A stretch of DNA of 64,000 nucleotides from [Pasteurella] aerogenes (GTDB lineage Bacteria; Pseudomonadota; Gammaproteobacteria; Enterobacterales; Pasteurellaceae), in NCBI GenBank assembly GCA_900637275.1, contig LR134362.1, forward strand, positions 1,612,001-1,676,000, read 5' to 3'. How positions within the stretch are numbered: position 1 is the first letter of the stretch; every line of letters begins with the position of its first letter. The notes under the pieces were generated by a model. The model saw only the letters and a program-made list of their open reading frames with translations, did no database searches and was not told the DNA's origin. The position numbers and the translations under genes were made by a program. Shown here one piece after another: positions 16,004 to 25,395 of the stretch.

Positions 16004-18880
16004 CTAGTGCGCTTCATCCCAATTATCACCAACACCAACATCCACAATTAACGGAACAGCCAGCTTCGCCGCATTTTCCATGATGTTCTTGATCAATTGA
16101 CGATATTTCTCGACATTTTTTGACCGCACTTCAAACACCAATTCATCATGTACTTGCATAATCATGCGAATATCGGGATCTGGCGCAATTTCACTATCCA
16201 ACGCAATCATCGCACGTTTAATAATATCGGCTGCAGTGCCTTGCATCGGCGCATTAATCGCCACTCGCTCCGCACCTTTGCGCCGCATAGCGTTTGAAGA
16301 ATGAATTTCTGGCAAATATAAACGACGCCCAAACAAAGTTTCCACATAGCCCTGCGCTTTGGCTTTTTCGCGAATATCTGCCATAAAGCGTTGCACTCCC
16401 GGATAGCGCTGAAAATACAAATCCATATATTGCTGCGCTTCATTTCGCCCAATGCCCAATTGACGCGCCAAACCAAAGGCACTCATGCCATAAATCAAAC
16501 CAAAATTAATCGCTTTAGCGCCGCGACGTTGCTCCGCACTGACTTCCTCCAGCGGCAAACCAAAAATTTCCGCTGCGGTGGAACGGTGAATATCTTTACC
16601 TTCCGCAAAGGCTTTGATCAAATTTGGATCTTGTGATAAATGCGCCATGATACGCAACTCAATTTGCGAATAGTCAGCGGCAACAATCAAAAAATCTTTA
16701 GGTGCAACAAAGGCTTGGCGAATACGCCGCCCTTCTTCGTTACGAATAGGGATATTTTGCAAATTCGGATCGCTGGAAGATAACCGCCCAGTAATAGTCA
16801 CCGCTTGATGATAAGAGGTATGTACCCGTCCGGTGTGCGGATTGATCATTTGTGGCAATTTATCCGTGTAAGTGGATTTTAACTTGGCAAGCCCGCGGTG
16901 TTCCATTAACAATTTAGGTACCAAATGCCCTTGCTGCGCCAATTCTTCTAGCACCTCTTCATTCGTAGAAGGTGCGCCTTTCGGCGTTTTAGCAATTACA
17001 GGTAAGCCTAATTTTTCAAATAAAATTTCCTGTAATTGTTTCGTGGACGCCAAATTAAAGGCTTCACCCGCTTCTTGATGCACCGCCTGCTCAAGTGCGG
17101 TCAATCTTTGCGCAATTTCTTCCGATTGTGTCAATAAAGTTTGACTGTCAATTAGTACGCCATTACGCTCAATTCGAGATAACACCTCCACTAAAGGCAA
17201 TTCTATCTCATTGAATAATTTTACTAATTCCGGTGTTTGCAACAACTCTTGCCACAAAGTTTGATGTAATTTCATAGTCACATCCGCATCTTCTGCCGCA
17301 TATTCCGTCGCTTGAGCAAGATCGATTTTATCAAAGGTAAGCTGATTTTTCCCTTTGCCGGCAAGGGTTTCAAAGGCAATGGTTTGATGCCCTAAATAGC
17401 GTTCGGATAAATCGTCCATATTATGCCGCCCCGTGCTGTTTAATACGTAAGATTCCAACATAGTATCAAATGCTATGCCGGCAAGTTGCACGTCATGATT
17501 TGCTAATACGGTCAAATCATATTTTAAATTTTGCCCCACTTTTTTAATCTGCGGATCTTCCAATAGTGGTTTTAATTGCGCGACACAATCTGCCAGCATA
17601 AGTTGCGGCAAAACACGCTCAAAAGATGTTTCTACCGCCTTGTTCTCGGCAAATAAATCGCCTTGTGACTGCTCGATACTCACTTCACGCACGTGCGCCA
17701 AAGGAATATAACCGGCTTCGCCATTTTCTAAGGCCAGCGAAATGCCAACCAAATTCGCCACCATCGGATCCAAAGAATCGGTTTCCGTATCAATCGCAAT
17801 AAATTTCGTTGCGTTAATTTTATTCATCCACGCGACAAGTTTTTCTTGAGTATCAATTTGTTGGTATAAAGAGCGGTCAATTTTTATCACATTTTTGACC
17901 GCACTTTTGCCCACCTTTTCCGCTTGCGACAAGGTCGCAGTTGCCTGATAAGCGGTAGGTTTCACCCGTTGTTCAGCACCATTAGTCAACGAACTTTCCC
18001 CACTCATCACTTCATTTAACCAACGTTTGAATTCGTAACGCGCAAAATATTCAATCAATTGATCATTATCATTTTGCCCTAAGATCAATTGATCTGGTGT
18101 TAAGGCTAATTCTACATCAGTTTTAATTGTCGCCAGCAAATAAGATAAATCCGCATCTGCTTTAGCAGCTTGCAATTTTTCGCCTAATTTTTTCGCACCA
18201 CGAATAGGCAAATCGGCAACTTTATCCAAATTAGCATAAATTTCCGCCATGCTGCCGATCCCTTGTAATAAACCTAAAGCAGTTTTCTCACCCACGCCAG
18301 CAACCCCCGGAATATTATCCGAGCTATCGCCCATCAAGGCTAAATAATCAATAATTAATTCTGGTGGAATTCCATATTTTTCAATCACTCCGGCACGATC
18401 CAGCAGCGTATTATTCATGGTGTTGATCAACATAATATTGTCATCCACCAATTGCGCCATATCTTTATCGCCGGTACTTATGAGTACTTTTTGCCCATTC
18501 TTAGATGCCTGTAGCGCCAAAGTGCCGATAACATCATCCGCCTCCACACCTTCCACCACCAATAAAGGAATACCTAAGGCTTTGATAATATTGTGTAATG
18601 GTAAAATTTGCGACCGCAATTCATCCGGCATTGGTGGACGATGAGATTTATATTGTTCAAACATTTCATCACGAAAGGTTTTGCCTTTCGCATCAAACAC
18701 GACTGCAATATGCGTCGGCTGAACTTGCGCAATTAAACTTTTCAGCATATTTAATACGCCATACATCGCGCCCGTTGGCTCCCCAAGGGAATTGGTCAGC
18801 GGAGGAAATGCATGAAACGCGCGATATAAATAGGAAGAACCGTCCACCAGGACGAGCGGATTTTCAGCGATTTGTGCCAT
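16004..18880 (-). CDS. polA: DNA polymerase I
   Basis: This 958-residue enzyme has all three domains of Pol I. The 5' nuclease is residues 1-290 (LVLVDGSSYLYRAFHA, VVEGVEADDVIGTLA, GDSSDNIPGVAGVGEKTA). The 3'-5' exonuclease is about 345-530, with FIAIDTETDSLDP keeping the metal-binding acids, so proofreading should work. The polymerase is the rest, with DYSQIELRIMAHLS and the palm MIMQVHDELVFEV. Length is slightly above E. coli (928). It fills gaps in repair and replaces RNA primers. No partner gene is cotranscribed. Confidence 0.97.
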   Translation of the reverse strand: MAQIAENPLVLVDGSSYLYRAFHAFPPLTNSLGEPTGAMYGVLNMLKSLIAQVQPTHIAVVFDAKGKTFRDEMFEQYKSHRPPMPDELRSQILPLHNIIKALGIPLLVVEGVEADDVIGTLALQASKNGQKVLISTGDKDMAQLVDDNIMLINTMNNTLLDRAGVIEKYGIPPELIIDYLALMGDSSDNIPGVAGVGEKTALGLLQGIGSMAEIYANLDKVADLPIRGAKKLGEKLQAAKADADLSYLLATIKTDVELALTPDQLILGQNDNDQLIEYFARYEFKRWLNEVMSGESSLTNGAEQRVKPTAYQATATLSQAEKVGKSAVKNVIKIDRSLYQQIDTQEKLVAWMNKINATKFIAIDTETDSLDPMVANLVGISLALENGEAGYIPLAHVREVSIEQSQGDLFAENKAVETSFERVLPQLMLADCVAQLKPLLEDPQIKKVGQNLKYDLTVLANHDVQLAGIAFDTMLESYVLNSTGRHNMDDLSERYLGHQTIAFETLAGKGKNQLTFDKIDLAQATEYAAEDADVTMKLHQTLWQELLQTPELVKLFNEIELPLVEVLSRIERNGVLIDSQTLLTQSEEIAQRLTALEQAVHQEAGEAFNLASTKQLQEILFEKLGLPVIAKTPKGAPSTNEEVLEELAQQGHLVPKLLMEHRGLAKLKSTYTDKLPQMINPHTGRVHTSYHQAVTITGRLSSSDPNLQNIPIRNEEGRRIRQAFVAPKDFLIVAADYSQIELRIMAHLSQDPNLIKAFAEGKDIHRSTAAEIFGLPLEEVSAEQRRGAKAINFGLIYGMSAFGLARQLGIGRNEAQQYMDLYFQRYPGVQRFMADIREKAKAQGYVETLFGRRLYLPEIHSSNAMRRKGAERVAINAPMQGTAADIIKRAMIALDSEIAPDPDIRMIMQVHDELVFEVRSKNVEKYRQLIKNIMENAAKLAVPLIVDVGVGDNWDEAH

Positions 18881-18985
18881 AATTTTCTCATTGCGTGATT
18901 AAAACGATATTTTCATTATAGACTAAAGCACAAAATTAACCTACTTCCAATCGTTTAACCGATGGCAATAAAGCGGAAAAAGAAA

Positions 18986-19008
18986 AGGCAGAACTTGCTG
19001 TTCTGCCT
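18986..19008 (-). terminator. Terminator of the sodium symporter gene
   Basis: AGGCAGAAC / GTTCTGCCT stem of 9 bp with a 5-base loop. The minus strand continues TTTTCTTTTT. Confidence 0.85.
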
Positions 19009-19027
19009 CGTTTATACGCCATTTGCG

Positions 19028-20476
19028 TTAATCTTTTGATTTCCAAACCAGCGGATCAACACCTCGACGGATAAGATCCGGATGTGCTTCAATCTTAAAC
19101 ACCGGCTGCTCGACACCTGCTTTAACTTGTTTTTGATAATCTTTCAAAATAATCCACACAATAGGCGATAATAAGATAATTGTCACCAAGTTAATCAATG
19201 CCATCGACGCCATGACCGTATCGGCAAATGCCCAGACAATTCCCCCCTCGCGTACCGAACCGAAATACACAAAAAACAAGACGACAAGACGGAAAAGCAA
19301 AATCACAAGCGGTTTGTTACGGATATACCGCACATTATTTTCCGCATAGGCATAATTACCAATAATAGAAGTAAAGCAAAACAGCAATAAAATAAACGCG
19401 AGGAAATGCAAACCAAATTCACCCACATGAAACTCTAGCGCTTTTTGCGTTAAAGACACGCCACGTAAGCTTTCGCCACCATAATCGTTTGACATTAAAA
19501 TAATAATTGCGGTACAACTACACACCACGATCGTATCCACAAACACACCAAGCATTTGAATTAAGCCCTGACTTGCCGGATGTTTAGCATCTGATGTTGC
19601 CGCAGAATTCGGCGCAGAACCCATCCCTGCTTCGTTGGAAAATAAGCCCCGTTTAATCCCTAAAATCATCGCTTGTGAAAATAACCCACCAAACAACCCA
19701 CTTGCCATAGCGGAAAAATCAAACGCACTATCAATAATATGATTGAATACTTGCGGCACGCGTTCAATATTCATACCAAGAATAATCACCGCCATAATCA
19801 AATAAAATAACGCCATGGTCGGTACTACTTTTGCCGAAACTTGCCCAATACGTTTCACACCGCCAAAAATAATAATCCCAGTCAGCACAACCAATACGAT
19901 CCCGACATAATGCGCATCCCATTCCCAAGCATTACGGGTCGCCTCTACGATAGAATTAGCTTGAACTGCATTAAATGCGAAACCGAAAGTAAAAATTAAA
20001 GTAAATGCAAAAATGATCGCCAACCAAGGCGCTTTTAAACCGCGTTTAATATAATACGCGGGTCCACCACGAAACATCCCGTTTGGATCACGAACTTTAT
20101 ATACCTGAGCTAAAGAAGATTCGGCAAACGCGCTACTCATACCAATAATTGCAGTGATCCACATCCAAAAAACAGCACCTGGCCCACCCAATGCAATCGC
20201 TGTCGCCACACCGCCAATATTACCTACACCGACACGACTTGCCAAACCAGTGGTAAATGCTTGGAAAGGGGTTAACGACTCCCCTTCCGCTTTCCGCCCT
20301 GACCACATTTCACACAAGCTGCGCGGCAATAAACGTAGCTGCACCAAACCGGTCGTTATAGTAAAAAAGAACCCAACAACCAGCAACATGATGACCGTCA
20401 GATCCCATAAGGGTTGATCAACCGTATTCACAATCCAGGTAATAATATTTTCAAATAATGAAACAAATGAATCCAT
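19028..20476 (-). CDS. Sodium:alanine/glycine symporter (AGCS family)
   Basis: A 482-residue membrane protein with about 11 hydrophobic segments. The AGCS signatures FQAFTTGLASRVGVGNIGGVATAIALGGPGAVFWMW and FSNEAGMGSAPNSAATSDAKHPASQG are clear. It imports alanine or glycine with sodium. I looked for the glycine riboswitch that precedes some members of this family and did not find its GGAGAG-type core in 20477-20660. That stretch is unusually AT-rich and may act as a promoter region. Confidence 0.93.
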   Translation of the reverse strand: MDSFVSLFENIITWIVNTVDQPLWDLTVIMLLVVGFFFTITTGLVQLRLLPRSLCEMWSGRKAEGESLTPFQAFTTGLASRVGVGNIGGVATAIALGGPGAVFWMWITAIIGMSSAFAESSLAQVYKVRDPNGMFRGGPAYYIKRGLKAPWLAIIFAFTLIFTFGFAFNAVQANSIVEATRNAWEWDAHYVGIVLVVLTGIIIFGGVKRIGQVSAKVVPTMALFYLIMAVIILGMNIERVPQVFNHIIDSAFDFSAMASGLFGGLFSQAMILGIKRGLFSNEAGMGSAPNSAATSDAKHPASQGLIQMLGVFVDTIVVCSCTAIIILMSNDYGGESLRGVSLTQKALEFHVGEFGLHFLAFILLLFCFTSIIGNYAYAENNVRYIRNKPLVILLFRLVVLFFVYFGSVREGGIVWAFADTVMASMALINLVTIILLSPIVWIILKDYQKQVKAGVEQPVFKIEAHPDLIRRGVDPLVWKSKD

Positions 20477-20693
20477 AATTAAGCCTTAATTAACGAATTA
20501 ACATGAAATGTTTCGCATTATATCTATATTTATTTTTTTACCCAGTAATGTAATTTCTTAGTTAAAAAAATTTATTTTCATATATTTTATATTTAAAAAA
20601 TACGTTACGATTTTATATAAAACACAATATCATCATAAATTAGTTTGCATTTATAAATGCATGAAAAAATGCCCAAACTTTCCTTTCTTGTTC

Positions 20694-20699
20694 TATAAT
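20694..20699 (+). promoter_or_regulatory. TATAAT box directly before the lipoprotein start
   Basis: A perfect TATAAT lies 6 bases before ATG 20706, so transcription would begin at about the start codon. No good -35 is seen at the expected distance. Confidence 0.45.
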
Positions 20700-20705
20700 G
20701 CCGCT

Positions 20706-20924
20706 ATGAAAAAAACATTATTAATTTTAACCGCACTTTTGGCGCTATCCGGCTGTGGAACCGTGGTCAAATTAATTGATCCGAGCGAGCCTTATACTAC
20801 ATATGCGGGAACAAAATACGATTTACACATGGCTAAGCATTGGGGCTTGCCGATTTTAGATGTGCCATTATCTTTTTTATTGGATACCGCGCTGTTACCC
20901 TATGCTTGGTCAAACGATAATTAG
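20706..20924 (+). CDS. YceK/YidQ-family lipoprotein
   Basis: A 72-residue lipoprotein. The signal MKKTLLILTALLALSGC ends in a lipobox with Cys17. The mature part SEPYTTYAGTKYDLHM and DVPLSFLLDTALLPYAW fits the DUF1375 (YceK/YidQ) family of small outer-membrane lipoproteins of unknown role. An in-frame ATG at 20661 would add 15 residues and spoil the signal peptide, so I start at 20706. That ATG has no ribosome site, and the TATAAT just before it suggests a leaderless mRNA. rep begins 3 bases after its stop. Confidence 0.85.
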   Translation: MKKTLLILTALLALSGCGTVVKLIDPSEPYTTYAGTKYDLHMAKHWGLPILDVPLSFLLDTALLPYAWSNDN

Positions 20925-20927
20925 CTT

Positions 20928-22940
20928 ATGAAACTCAATACTCAACAACAACAAGCCGTCGAATATGTGCAGGGACCTTGTTTGGTACTTGCCGGCGCGG
21001 GATCGGGCAAAACCCGTGTGATCATCAATAAAATCGCCTATTTAATTGAAAAGTGCGGTTATTTTCCGAAACAAATTGCTGCAGTGACTTTTACCAATAA
21101 AGCCGCGCGCGAGATGAAAGAGCGGGTGGCGCATTCCATTGGCAAAGAACAAAGCCGCGGGCTAACCGTTTCCACCTTTCATACCCTAGGGTTTGATATT
21201 ATCAAACAGGAATATCAACATTTGGGTTTTAAGCGCAATTTGACCTTATTTGATGAACATGACCAATTTGCCTTACTTAAAGAATTGACGTCCGACTTGT
21301 TGCAAGAAGATAAAGAATTATTACGCGAGTTAGTAGCGATGATTTCCAATTGGAAAAATGATTTGGTGATGCCAAATCATGCCGTGGCGCTGGCAAAAGA
21401 TCCTAAACAACGCACCTTTGCCCATTGTTACGAACGTTATGCCAAACAAATTCGTGCCTACAACGCGTTAGATTTTGACGATTTGATTATGTTGCCAACC
21501 TTGTTATTTAAACAAAACGCTGAAGTGCGGTCGAAATGGCAAGAGAAAATTCGTTATTTATTGGTGGACGAATATCAAGATACGAACACCAGCCAATATG
21601 AATTAATTAAATTATTGGTCGGTGAACGCGCTTGTTTTACCGTGGTGGGCGATGATGATCAATCGATTTATTCATGGCGTGGCGCCAGACCACAAAACAT
21701 GGTGCGCTTGAAAAATGATTTTCCGTCACTACAAGTGATTAAATTGGAACAAAATTATCGTTCGACACAACGCATTTTACATTGCGCCAATATTTTAATT
21801 GCCAACAATGATCATGTATTTGATAAAAAATTATTTTCTACCTTGGATCAAGGAGAAAAATTGTTAGTGATTGAAGCCAAAAATGAGGAACATGAGGCAG
21901 AGCGTGTAGTCGGTGAACTCATTGCTCATCGTTTTACCCGTAAAACTCGTTATCAAGATTATGCGATTTTATATCGTGGCAATCATCAATCCCGTTTGCT
22001 AGAAAAAGTATTGATGCAAAACCGCATTCCCTATCGCATTTCCGGCGGAACCTCATTTTTCTCCCGTGTAGAAATTAAGGACATGATGGCGTATTTGCGT
22101 TTATTGGTCAATCAAGATGATGACGCAGCATTTTTGCGCATTGTGAACACGCCGAAGCGGGAAATCGGTACAGCGACCTTGGAAAAATTGGGGGCTTTGG
22201 CGCAAGAGAAACACATAAGTTTATTTGAGGCGATTTTCGATTTTGAATTGATACAACGAGTTACGCCAAAAGCCTACAATGCGTTACAAGGTTTTGCCCG
22301 TTGGATTGTGGAATTAAATGATGAAAGCCTACGTGCGGAACCGGAAAATGCCATCCGCCGCATGTTGGCACAATTACATTATGAAGAATATTTGTATGAA
22401 TACGCCACCAGTCCGAAAATGGCGGAATTTCAAAGCAAAAACGTAGCAACCTTGTTCGGCTGGGTAGCGGAAATGCTCAAAGGAGATGAATTTAATGAGC
22501 CAATGACTTTAAGTCAGGTGGTCACGCGTTTAACCTTGCGCGATATGTTGGAACGCAACGAAAACGACGAAGCAAGCGATCAAGTGCAACTGATGACCTT
22601 ACATGCCTCAAAAGGGCTGGAATTTCCATATGTTTTTTTAATCGGCATGGAAGAAAATATTTTACCGCACCAAACTAGCATTGATGAGGACAATGTGGAA
22701 GAAGAACGTCGTTTAGCGTATGTGGGCATTACTCGCGCGCAGAAAAGTTTGGTCTTTTCCTTATGCAAAGAGCGGAGACAATTTGGTGAGATTTATCGTC
22801 CACAACCCAGTCGTTTTTTAGATGAATTACCGCCGGATGATGTGTTATGGGAAAAAGATAAACCGCCATTAACCGAAGCAGAACAGCAGCAAAAAACCAA
22901 AAGTCATATTGCAAATTTACGTGCAATTTTACGTGGTTAG
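20928..22940 (+). CDS. rep: ATP-dependent DNA helicase Rep
   Basis: A 670-residue UvrD/Rep-type 3'-5' helicase. It has the Q motif (MKLNTQQQQAVEYVQGPCLVLAGAGSGKTRVI with Walker A), the DEYQDTN box (Walker B), GDDDQSIYSWRGA (motif III), and LMTLHASKGLEFPYVF (motif V). Rep helps the replisome pass proteins on DNA and restarts stalled forks. The length and N-terminus match Rep more closely than UvrD (720). It lies 3 bases after the lipoprotein gene and is probably cotranscribed with it, with no ribosome site of its own that I can see. Confidence 0.95.
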   Translation: MKLNTQQQQAVEYVQGPCLVLAGAGSGKTRVIINKIAYLIEKCGYFPKQIAAVTFTNKAAREMKERVAHSIGKEQSRGLTVSTFHTLGFDIIKQEYQHLGFKRNLTLFDEHDQFALLKELTSDLLQEDKELLRELVAMISNWKNDLVMPNHAVALAKDPKQRTFAHCYERYAKQIRAYNALDFDDLIMLPTLLFKQNAEVRSKWQEKIRYLLVDEYQDTNTSQYELIKLLVGERACFTVVGDDDQSIYSWRGARPQNMVRLKNDFPSLQVIKLEQNYRSTQRILHCANILIANNDHVFDKKLFSTLDQGEKLLVIEAKNEEHEAERVVGELIAHRFTRKTRYQDYAILYRGNHQSRLLEKVLMQNRIPYRISGGTSFFSRVEIKDMMAYLRLLVNQDDDAAFLRIVNTPKREIGTATLEKLGALAQEKHISLFEAIFDFELIQRVTPKAYNALQGFARWIVELNDESLRAEPENAIRRMLAQLHYEEYLYEYATSPKMAEFQSKNVATLFGWVAEMLKGDEFNEPMTLSQVVTRLTLRDMLERNENDEASDQVQLMTLHASKGLEFPYVFLIGMEENILPHQTSIDEDNVEEERRLAYVGITRAQKSLVFSLCKERRQFGEIYRPQPSRFLDELPPDDVLWEKDKPPLTEAEQQQKTKSHIANLRAILRG

Positions 22941-23002
22941 GTTATTTTTAGTAGATTTTGTAGATAATTCACTCAAACGACTAACTTTTTGAAAAAAATG
23001 AT

Positions 23003-23031
23003 TTGACTTATTGAGGGTCAATCCGTATCAT
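23003..23031 (+). promoter_or_regulatory. Promoter of the tRNA cluster
   Basis: TTGACT (23003-23008), 17 bases, TATCAT (23026-23031), then a GC-rich ACCGCCC discriminator of the kind seen at stringently controlled stable-RNA promoters. Confidence 0.75.
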
Positions 23032-23051
23032 ACCGCCCACAAACCGATTGC

Positions 23052-23141
23052 GGTGAGATGGCCGAGAGGCTGAAGGCGCACCCCTGCTAAGGGTGTATAT
23101 GGGAAACTGTATCGAGGGTTCGAATCCCTCTCTCACCGCCA
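23052..23141 (+). tRNA. tRNA-Ser (GCU)
   Basis: A 90-base class II tRNA with a long variable arm. The acceptor stem GGTGAGA pairs with TCTCACC, followed by G and an encoded CCA. The anticodon GCT is at 23086-23088 and reads AGC/AGU serine codons. The T arm GAGGGTTCGAATCCCTC is intact. Confidence 0.97.
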
Positions 23142-23151
23142 TTTACTCAGG

Positions 23152-23228
23152 GCACCCGTAGCTCAGCTGGATAGAGTACTCGGCTACGAACCGAGCGGTC
23201 AGAGGTTCGAATCCTCTCGGGTGCGCCA
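23152..23228 (+). tRNA. tRNA-Arg (ACG), copy 1
   Basis: A 77-base tRNA with acceptor GCACCCG / CGGGTGC and an encoded CCA. The anticodon ACG is at 23186-23188. The A is expected to be changed to inosine by TadA so that CGU, CGC and CGA are read. Confidence 0.97.
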
Positions 23229-23285
23229 TTTTATTGAACTCTACAATAAAATTAAAATGATTAAGTGATAGGTTATTTCAAATAC

Positions 23286-23362
23286 GCACCCGTAGCTCAG
23301 CTGGATAGAGTACTCGGCTACGAACCGAGCGGTCAGAGGTTCGAATCCTCTCGGGTGCGCCA
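23286..23362 (+). tRNA. tRNA-Arg (ACG), copy 2
   Basis: This copy is identical base for base to copy 1, with the anticodon at 23320-23322. The 57 bases between the two copies are unrelated to the flank of copy 1, so the repeat covers the tRNA only. Confidence 0.97.
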
Positions 23363-23453
23363 TTTCAACTTTTATCCTAATCAAGACTATCTATTCCGTT
23401 GATTAACGACATTGTATCATTGTGGTATTTATCACCATTAGATTTACACCAAT

Positions 23454-24182
23454 ATGCTATCAAAAGAATACAAACCTTTATATTTTATCGATCTCCTGAT
23501 CCTAGCCGCGATCTTATTCCACGCGCCAATTATCAGCTCTTTTTATTATTTCAGCGAATTACAACAAGCCGGACTTGCTGCACCAGAAAACCTTGAATTT
23601 AGCGAAACAGACAATTATTCTTCTATTTTGCTGGAACTTAGCACCTTATTTTTGGCTTTGCTGTATTTACTACTACGCAAATTCCAATTTACCCAACTGC
23701 CTTTTACATTTAACAAAAATACACTGCTTATCACTCTCGCATTAATCTTATTAAGCGGTACAATTTGTCATTTGATTGCTTATACCTTCTCACCAGAAAT
23801 ACTCACAGAACCGACAGTTACCGACAGCACGTTCTTTGAGAGCGCCATTCCTACGGAGACAGAAAGTGAAAATTTATGGGGATATTTTTCCTTATCACTA
23901 ATTTTATTTGCCTTGCTAAACGGGTTTTATGAGGAAATCTTTTTCCTTGGACTTACTTTCTGCGTTGAGAAAAAATGGCTACCTTATGCGCTTATTTTCG
24001 CGCTTATCGTGCGCTTTGCTTTCCATACCTACCAAGGGCTATTTTCTGCCACCATTGTATCCATTTTCGGCGTGTTACTTACGCTATTACGTTTTAAAAT
24101 CCGAAACTTAGTTCCTTTTATGTTGGCACATAGTTTTTTTGATGTTTTTGGTTTAGGTCTGCCATTATGGCTATTTGAATAG
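23454..24182 (+). CDS. CPBP-family intramembrane glutamic endopeptidase-like protein
   Basis: A 242-residue hydrophobic protein with about 6-7 membrane helices. It matches the CPBP (CAAX protease / bacteriocin-processing, Abi) fold: NGFYEEIFFLG (Glu160, Glu161), RFAFHTYQG (His191) and AHSFFDVFG (His226, Asp230). The usual motif 1 is EExxxR, but here the arginine position is Leu165. The catalytic glutamates and histidines are kept, so activity is possible but unproven. It lies 91 bases after the tRNA cluster. The ribosome site before ATG 23454 is weak. Family roles include prenyl-protein processing and bacteriocin self-immunity. Confidence 0.78.
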   Translation: MLSKEYKPLYFIDLLILAAILFHAPIISSFYYFSELQQAGLAAPENLEFSETDNYSSILLELSTLFLALLYLLLRKFQFTQLPFTFNKNTLLITLALILLSGTICHLIAYTFSPEILTEPTVTDSTFFESAIPTETESENLWGYFSLSLILFALLNGFYEEIFFLGLTFCVEKKWLPYALIFALIVRFAFHTYQGLFSATIVSIFGVLLTLLRFKIRNLVPFMLAHSFFDVFGLGLPLWLFE

Positions 24183-24243
24183 TGGTTATTTGAATAACAA
24201 CTATTTGAAAACTGCGATTTTATACACCGCACTTTTCACCCAT

Positions 24244-24296
24244 AAAAAAATCTGCACATCATTCAGCTTTCCAGCCATTTATCGTGCAGATTTTTT
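24244..24296. terminator. Bidirectional terminator between CPBP gene and napC
   Basis: AAAAAAATCTGCAC and GTGCAGATTTTTT are complementary over 13 bp around a 26-base loop. A/T runs on both ends suit convergent genes. Confidence 0.7.
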
Positions 24297-24314
24297 AATT
24301 TAAACAAGGTGAAG

Positions 24315-24920
24315 TTATTCTTTCACAAAACCGGATTTCACTTCACTCATATTCGGTAATTGGTGTGCAATCCCTTTGTGGCAGTCAATACAGGTTTTCC
24401 CTTCTTCTTCCGCTAATGCGTGCATTTTCGCCGCTACAGTTTTTTGTTGGGTAAAGTCCATATCCGTGAAATTGTGGCAATTACGACATTCTTGCGAATT
24501 ATTGGCTTTCATTCTCGCCCATTCACGTTCTGCCATTTCAAGGCGTGCCGCTTCAAATTTCTCTTTGGTGTCAACATGACCCATTAAGTGCGAATAAACT
24601 TCGCCCGCGGCTTTAATTTTACGCGTCCATTTTGGAATAAACTCATGAGGAAGATGGCAATCAGCACAATCTGCTTTTACCCCACTGCGGTTCATATAAT
24701 GCACAGAATGACGATATTCCGGCACCACATCATTCATATGGCAGCTAGAACAAAATTCTTCCGTATTCGTTTGTTCCAACGCGGTATTAAATCCGCCCCA
24801 GAATACAATCCCGGCAATGAACGAAAGTATAATTACAACGCCCACCGCCATGCGGCTTGGTTTTTTAAACCAATGCCAAAAGCGCTTAATAATATTGGGC
24901 TTTTTTTCTTGATTTGTCAT
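24315..24920 (-). CDS. napC: Membrane-anchored tetraheme c-type cytochrome NapC
   Basis: This 201-residue quinol dehydrogenase has one N-terminal membrane helix (about residues 24-44) and four CxxCH heme sites at Cys57, Cys85, Cys145 and Cys177. It takes electrons from menaquinol and passes them to NapB. It is the last gene of napFDAGHBC, 15 bases after napB, with AAGGAT as its ribosome site. The NapC/NirT family call is firm; the nap context fixes the role. Confidence 0.96.
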   Translation of the reverse strand: MTNQEKKPNIIKRFWHWFKKPSRMAVGVVIILSFIAGIVFWGGFNTALEQTNTEEFCSSCHMNDVVPEYRHSVHYMNRSGVKADCADCHLPHEFIPKWTRKIKAAGEVYSHLMGHVDTKEKFEAARLEMAEREWARMKANNSQECRNCHNFTDMDFTQQKTVAAKMHALAEEEGKTCIDCHKGIAHQLPNMSEVKSGFVKE

Positions 24921-24935
24921 AACGTATCCTTTTGA

Positions 24936-25391
24936 TTATTTCCCGTAACCTTGTTCCGGTTTAAATTCATTTGGCACAATCGGATCCACATCAGATTGCG
25001 ATACGTGGCATTGCAAGCAGAAATAACGACGTGGAGATGTGGAAGAATTCACATTTCCATCACGGTCGGCAAAATGCGTTGGGCTAATCCGTGTCGCACC
25101 GGTAACACGTGAATTTTCTACACTATGACAAGTTAAACATTGATTCACGTTTTTGGTCACCTGATAGTTTTTCACGCTGTGCGGTACCATCGGCGGCTGA
25201 TTGACGTAATTTAACGCCGGTAATTCACTTTCTTTTGCCGGAGCATGGAAAGCTGGCGCCACATTTTCCGGAGAATCTTGCAAACTTTGCCCTACCGGTT
25301 GAACCTCTTTTGCTGTTTGTGCAACAACGGATGTGGCAAAAAGTGCGGTCAAAATTACGCCGATTATTGCAGATACCTTATTTTTCATCAT
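24936..25391 (-). CDS. napB: Periplasmic nitrate reductase small subunit NapB (diheme)
   Basis: A 151-residue secreted c-type cytochrome. A signal peptide (residues 1-24, ending SVVA) precedes the two heme sites Cys85-x-x-Cys88-His89 and Cys125-x-x-Cys128-His129. It passes electrons to NapA. It starts 4 bases after napH, with GGGGGAG before ATG 25391. Length matches the family. Confidence 0.95.
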   Translation of the reverse strand: MMKNKVSAIIGVILTALFATSVVAQTAKEVQPVGQSLQDSPENVAPAFHAPAKESELPALNYVNQPPMVPHSVKNYQVTKNVNQCLTCHSVENSRVTGATRISPTHFADRDGNVNSSTSPRRYFCLQCHVSQSDVDPIVPNEFKPEQGYGK

Positions 25392-25395
25392 GTTA

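Noticed and set aside
20477..20660. Glycine riboswitch before the AGCS symporter
   Set aside because: Such a riboswitch precedes some homologous symporter genes, but the conserved purine-rich core and paired helices are not seen. The region is just AT-rich.
23052..24182. Integrated element attached to the tRNA cluster
   Set aside because: No integrase, no direct repeat of a tRNA 3' end and no shift in the uptake-word content were found beyond the single CPBP gene.
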